From Polymyxa betae (Eukaryota; Endomyxa; Phytomyxea; Plasmodiophorida; Plasmodiophoridae), in the NCBI GenBank assembly GCA_003693705.1, contig RBZT01000318.1:1-38816 (forward strand): a stretch of 38,816 bases of DNA. Direction: 5' to 3'. The notes under the pieces were generated by a model, which was not told where the DNA came from, did no database searches, and worked only from the letters and a program-made list of their open reading frames with translations. Every line of letters begins with the position of its first letter. Within the stretch, counting starts at the first letter, position 1. Shown here one piece after another: positions 32,753 to 38,816 of the stretch. Position numbers and translations under genes: made by a program.

Positions 32753-35700
32753 ATGTCAACACTTGCTTCTCAGATCAGCCGACATGAAACACATCCAAGC
32801 ATTCCCGTGCTATATCGGACCTTGAGTGCCAATACCAGCTTTTTCCTTGAGGGCAAACCATTAGAACCGAAATATGAAGAAATTAGAGAGCTCAGTCACT
32901 CCGTTGATGAACTATGTCGTGTGCTGAGCACTCATAGAACACGAGGATTATCGTCCGAGATCGCAAAAGAACGCCATTTGGTACACGGCGCCAACGTTTT
33001 AAGCCCACCAAGAACCAATTATTTCAGAAAGTTTATCGCGTATGTTTTTGGCGGCTTCAACTTTCTCATGTGGATTGCCACTATGTTGGTGTTTATCTCA
33101 TGGAAGCCATTATCTGGCGATCAGGCATCCGCATTTCAGTTGGGTGTTTGCATCATGTTGCTCATTGTAATTGCTATATCGACATTTTTCTATGCGCTCG
33201 TCGACTACAAAGCATCGCGTGCAATGGCATCAATCCAGAGTTTGGTGGCGAATACCGCCATGGTCAAACGCGATGACGAAGTCCTGACAATCGATGCTGA
33301 GACTTTGGTCGTGGGCGATCTCGTTTGTCTGAAACAGGGCCAGCGTGTTCCTGCAGACCTTCGTTTAATCGAAGTTTCATCCGATGCTCGTTTCGACCGA
33401 TCCATTCTGACCGGTGAGAGTAAACCGATTGCGGCCTCAGTGGATCAGACAAGTCCCAATCCGCTCGAATCAAGGAATATGGGACTGTCGTCGACCTTTC
33501 TCGTTCGAGGGAGCGCTCGAGGTGTGGTGATCAAGATCGGGAACGATACTGTGATCGGAAATATTCTGAAAATGTCGATTGCGGGCAATACCAAAACGGC
33601 GATGTCTCCGATCCAGAGAGACATCACCTGCTTCACCATTGCGGTCTCGGTGGTCGCCGTGTTTTTCTTCTGTCTGGCGCTTGCAGTCTGGGGCGGTTGG
33701 ATCCAGTATGCATACCCAGGGTATGAGACTGCCGCTGTTGCTATGATCAACGCCATTGGATGTCTAATCGGTAACCACAAAGAAAAGTCACGACCCGCCT
33801 GTTGCTAACAGAAATTGTTAGCATTCGTTCCGCAAGGTTTGCCGATCTGCTTCGCATTGGCTTTGACTATCATTGCCCGGAGGATGGCAAGACAGAGTGT
33901 CTTGGTGAAGAATCTGAATATGGTCGAAACGCTCGGCTGTATTTCGGTGCTGTGTTCTGATAAAACCGGGACTTTAACAGTTGGAAAGATGGCTGTTGAT
34001 TCAGTCATCTTCATTGACGCCAGCATAACAGTCAGCCAAGGAAGAGTTCCGACCAATCTGACTATGCCTGCCATACCTCAACTACTGAGGATATCTAAAG
34101 TTTGTAATGATGCCATGTTCGAGGCGAATACCGAACATCTACCAGTTCAGGACCGCCCTGTCATTGGTGACGCTACAGATTCGGCCATTTTTCTGTTTGC
34201 TGAGACAATCAGACCGCTATTCCCTGGTATTCCAATGCACGAAATTCTGTTCTCGTTGGCGTTTAATTCGAAAAACAAATTCATGGCGAAGATCGTTGAA
34301 ACAGAGAGTGGCTTAGCGACATTATTGGTGAAAGGCGCTCCCGATATTCTGCTCAAAGCTTCGAGTTATGTGATGCAATCGGATGGGGACGTGGTTAAAA
34401 TCGATTTGGAAAGGAGGCAAGCTATTGTCGATTTAAAAGACAATGCAAGTAGGCAAGGCCATCGAGTGCTCGCTCTATGTGAAAAGCAGCTCGACTCTGA
34501 ATCGATTCCGACTGGACAAGACGCCATGGAGACATTTGTTATGGATGAAACCAGGCACGGCCTGGTAATGATTGGGTTATTGGCTTTAAGAGACCCGCCA
34601 AGGATGGAAGTTCCTAACGCCATTCAAAGGATGCGACATGCTGGTATTCGTGTTCTCATGGTAATGTCAAAATTTCTCGTCATCCGATTTGGTTCAAGAT
34701 TCTGAGTTGATTCAGGTAACTGGAGATTTCAAATTAACAGCCTGCTCTATCGCGACCAGTATTGGAATCATAACGGTTCCTGAAGTGCATATTAAGCGTG
34801 TAGCTGATCTGCCAGACCTGAAAGAAAGAGAGCCATTGCCACATGACCTCAAAACACAGGAGATGCGTCCTGAACAGGATTCTCCTCCCCGTGCTATCGT
34901 CATCAACGGACATGAAATCGAGGGTCTCTTTCAAAATGACTGGGACTTCATTGCCACCAAATTTAACGAGATGGTGTTTGCTCGTACGTCCCCTGAACAA
35001 AAGCTTATTATTGTTGGTAATTTGAAAGATCGCGGTGATAATATTGTGGCAGTTACTGGTGATGGAACAAATGATGCACCGGCCTTAAAAGCAGCTGATG
35101 TTGGTGTCAGTATGGGCAGTGGGACCGATATCGCCAAGGAGGCGGCCACCATGATCTTGCTTAACAACACCTTCTCGTCTTTATTGGTTGGTATCGAAAA
35201 CGGGCGTCTGGTGTTTGAAAATCTAAAAAAGGTTTTACTCTATTTGATGACTGCTGGTATGAGATATCGGTTTCTGCTATGACTGTTTCTGATTTGTCTG
35301 CTTTGACAGGCACGTACACTGAATTTATTGCTGTCGCTTCAAATGCTTTCTTTGGCATGCAAATTCCTTTATCTGCTTTTCAACAAGTGCTGTTCTGCGT
35401 GACAAATGATCTGATCATGTCCATCTCCCTTATGTATGAGAAACCGGAGGCGAACTTGATGGATCGTCCACCCCGGAATGCTCGAACTGATCGACTGACA
35501 GACTGGAGATTTTTTGTTCAGGTTTATATTATCATTGGACCTCTGGTCTGGATTAGCTGTATGGGAATGTGGTTCCTGTATATGAGCACCCAGGGCTTAG
35601 GCTTCTATGATCTGTTTCTTGCTTTCGATCGCTGGATGATTACTTGGCGAGGCAAGTCCTTGGATGATCTTTCAAATGCCGTTTCAACTGGACAGTGCGT

Positions 35701-36022
35701 TTACTATGTAACGATGGCCATTTGTCAGATTGGAACGTTGCTCGCCGTCCGAAATAGAACTGTTTCATTATTCGACTCAAATCCGTTATGGGGTCCACGT
35801 CAGAATCTAGTTATTCTATTCTCGGTTGCTTGCAATATTGCTATATGTATCATTATCTTTTATGGATATTGGATTCAGGTGATATTCAACACAACGCCCA
35901 TCCCTGTCAGCTTTTGGTTTATTCCATTCGGCTTCTTAGCTGCCATTGTCCTTGTCGATGAAATTCGGAAATATTTTGTAAGAAATTATCCAAGATCTCC
36001 TGTTTCAAAAATTGCTTGGTAA
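32753..36022 (+). CDS. Type IIC P-type ATPase (Na,K-ATPase-like), copy 2
   Basis: Four exons, 32753-33770, 33822-34660, 34716-35256 and 35310-36022 (introns 51, 55 and 53 nt); 1036 residues. All three introns sit at the same places and phases as in copy 1, and the last exon has the same length (713 nt). Motifs: HPSIPVLYRTLS start, RGLSSEIAKERHLVHGANVL, ILTGES at about 221, [20 protein letters not shown] with Gln 344 in the PEGL position, [11 protein letters not shown] with Asp 386, KGAPDILLKA, VTGDGTNDAPALKAADVGVS and CVTNDLIMSISLMYEKPEA. Several hydrophobic segments flank the cytoplasmic domains. Role as in copy 1: ATP-driven alkali cation transport. It is transcribed away from copy 1 and toward copy 3. 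Confidence 0.93.
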
Positions 36023-36601
36023 GGCTTCATTTATGATTCGTCGACCCAAACATCCAATATGAATAAAGAAATTTAGAAGAATCAAGAAAATGCTAGGAAT
36101 GTGCCTCGCTTGAATTGCAAGCGCTGTGGGCTATTTTAAGACATCATGTAACTCTCAAAGCGAAGCTGCATCAGAATATGGCTTCAGGAGAAAACGGATT
36201 TTCCAAGAACTGCTAACCTTTTCGATGAATTTGTTAACTCAAGTCGACTAATAGCTTTTCTCATAAACTGCAACAATTGGGACACAACATGATTCAGCTC
36301 TAGCTTCTGCAGCTGTGAAACCAACAAAGCTGGATACCGAAAATTTCCAACAATTTTTCTCTGTCCGAAAACCGATCGTTCCAACCAAAAGAGCAATCCT
36401 CTCTGCAGGAAAACAGTCAAAATCAGTATGCAAAAACGGCGTTACAGTTTCCCGTCCCGTCAGCAGAGAAATGGCATCGCTTTGTCTAATACAACTGCAT
36501 TTTGTCCCTGAGGATCCCTAACGTCTGCACTGTAATATTGAATGTTCGTGTTAATATCGTTAATTTAAGAGGGGTGTAAGTCCGAGTCAATTCAGCAATA
36601 A
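36023..36601. other. Intergenic between ATPase copy 2 and a minus-strand candidate
   Basis: About 580 nt. It should hold the 3' UTR of copy 2. Antisense open frames at 36184-36433 overlap each other and are not recognised. Confidence 0.4.
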
Positions 36602-37283
36602 TTATAATGCTTGGCGGATCAGAGCATTCGAGAACGCCTCGCAATCGGGGGCAGCTTTGCGCAGACCTCCAGGACGAAGCAAACGTCTCTGCTTCCAATT
36701 GAAATGCCCATCACCCGTGCTTAAACAGTCTGTATTGTAATCACCATCGAGACCGTCGCCAAGGAACAGCACCCTGCGATGATCTTCAGACATCAGAAAA
36801 TATATCAGCTGTAATGTTCGCAGCTTGCAGCGAAGCCGTCGTATTGGTAGCCGTGCTGATCCGAGCAGCCGCTCACGAGTATTGAAACAGAGCCCGTCGT
36901 AGCAGCAATCCGTACTGGAAGCGAGCCGGTAATAGCGTTCGCCTAAAACACATTTAGACTCTGCAGAGCCCTTCTCTAAACCCTAACGTGACTGAGAAGG
37001 TGAAGGAGTTGTTGATTTAGAATAGAGAATGATGAGCTGGCCGAGATTGACCAGATAACGCAGCAGGATTTTAGCTTGGGTGTTCTGCAGACCTAACTCT
37101 CGATTCGTTTCAAACGTTCCTGGTTGGCCGAATCGTTGTTTCTTTGGCGACCGTTTTGAAAATGCCGAAACGAGGCTTCGGTGCGAGCATCACCTCTGAC
37201 GACGACTCGGGCGTTGTTTGCAGGATCGAGATGCAATTGTTGTATGGTGTGATGATGTTGTTAAGCAATTGAACTCGGACCAT
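36602..37283 (-). CDS. Hypothetical gene between ATPase copies 2 and 3
   Basis: A frame-consistent three-exon model is 37283-37116, 37084-36988 and 36942-36602, giving 201 residues. The first intron is only 31 nt and so doubtful; a second open frame covers exon 1 (ending QERLKRIES), so a frameshifted or decayed gene is also possible. Exon 2 reads QAKILLRYLVNLGQLIILYS. Exon 3 reads RYYRLASSTDCCYDGLCFN, RRVLFLGDGLDGDYNTDCLS and NWKQRRLLRPGGLRKAAPDC. The DGLDGDYNTD stretch is acidic-loop-like. No family recognised. Confidence 0.35.
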
Positions 37284-37602
37284 GGAATGCTGCGTGTCGG
37301 AAATGTGTCAACGCAGGGACTCTTTAGTATTTATATCGCGTCAAGATGATACGGTCATACTCAGCGACCGAATTCCTGCAGGTTTTAGCCAGACAGTAAG
37401 GCAGCGCCCGATTATTGTAACACTACAACCGATAGCTAAGATCGAATCTAATCGGATGAATCATCAAATGCTATTTGAACGCTACAATCGGCCATCGACT
37501 CGAGCGGATTCAAGTGTTTATCTCTGGGCGAAGATCAAAGATCACAAGTCTTTCCTAAAGAAAGTCGCCCATTGCCTCTAAGGCTGTTTGCTCAGATCAA
37601 CA
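37284..37602. other. Upstream region of ATPase copy 3
   Basis: About 320 nt between the minus-strand candidate and ATPase copy 3. A plus open frame (37282-37581) covers it but has no motif and lacks splice support. It may be 5' UTR and promoter of copy 3. Confidence 0.4.

Positions 37603-38816
<1,214 letters not shown>

Noticed and set aside
36975-36990. CTAAACCCTAACG as telomeric sequence
   Set aside because: A single partial unit; other CCCTAA words at 14180 and 24748 are isolated too, so no telomere array.

Overview
The window is eukaryotic and most likely fungal. The genes are cut by very short GT-AG introns (mostly 44-65 nt, often with a CTGAT or CTAAC-like branch site), so many real genes appear only after exons are joined by hand. 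Pointers to a fungus are a Cps1/hyaluronan-synthase-like GT2 enzyme, fungal-type IIC (Na,K-ATPase-like) P-type ATPases, and remnants of a DDE transposon of a kind common in fungal genomes. Augmin (HAUS1), ATE1 and ataxin-10 are kept. I cannot fix the phylum. All exon joins are my own readings, checked for splice dinucleotides and frame, not for transcripts.

Left part (1-13.3 kb): a transposase tail abuts an ataxin-10 gene (+). Then come a GT2 polysaccharide synthase (+), a TPR/ankyrin protein (-), a short-intron gene for a putative membrane-anchored helical protein (-), a nine-exon DDT/WHIM chromatin-remodelling-like gene (-), a decayed copy of the same transposon (9.9-10.4 kb), a MIC19-like N-myristoylation-type protein (+), EMC4 (+) and a two-exon HSP20 (-).

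Middle part (13.3-23.7 kb): a gene-poor stretch, then WDR75/UTP17 (-), an unrecognised five-exon gene (-), HAUS1 (-) and ATE1 (-).

Right part (23.7-38.8 kb): this is the most unusual section. Two paralogous three-exon genes (24.2 and 25.8 kb) encode tiny peptides, each with a hydrophobic leader followed by a His/Asp-rich acidic tail, and have identical intron phases. A possible secreted protein lies on the minus strand. Three paralogous type IIC ATPases follow: copy 1 on minus, copy 2 divergent on plus, copy 3 tandem and cut by the window edge. They share intron positions, but two carry Gln in place of the nearly invariant M4 glutamate (PEGL to PQGL) while copy 3 keeps Glu. Two perfect inverted repeats sit between the divergent ATPases.

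Working picture: ordinary housekeeping genes on the left and middle. On the right is a locally expanding locus of cation pumps beside a new family of candidate metal-binding secreted peptides; a functional link between them is inference only.
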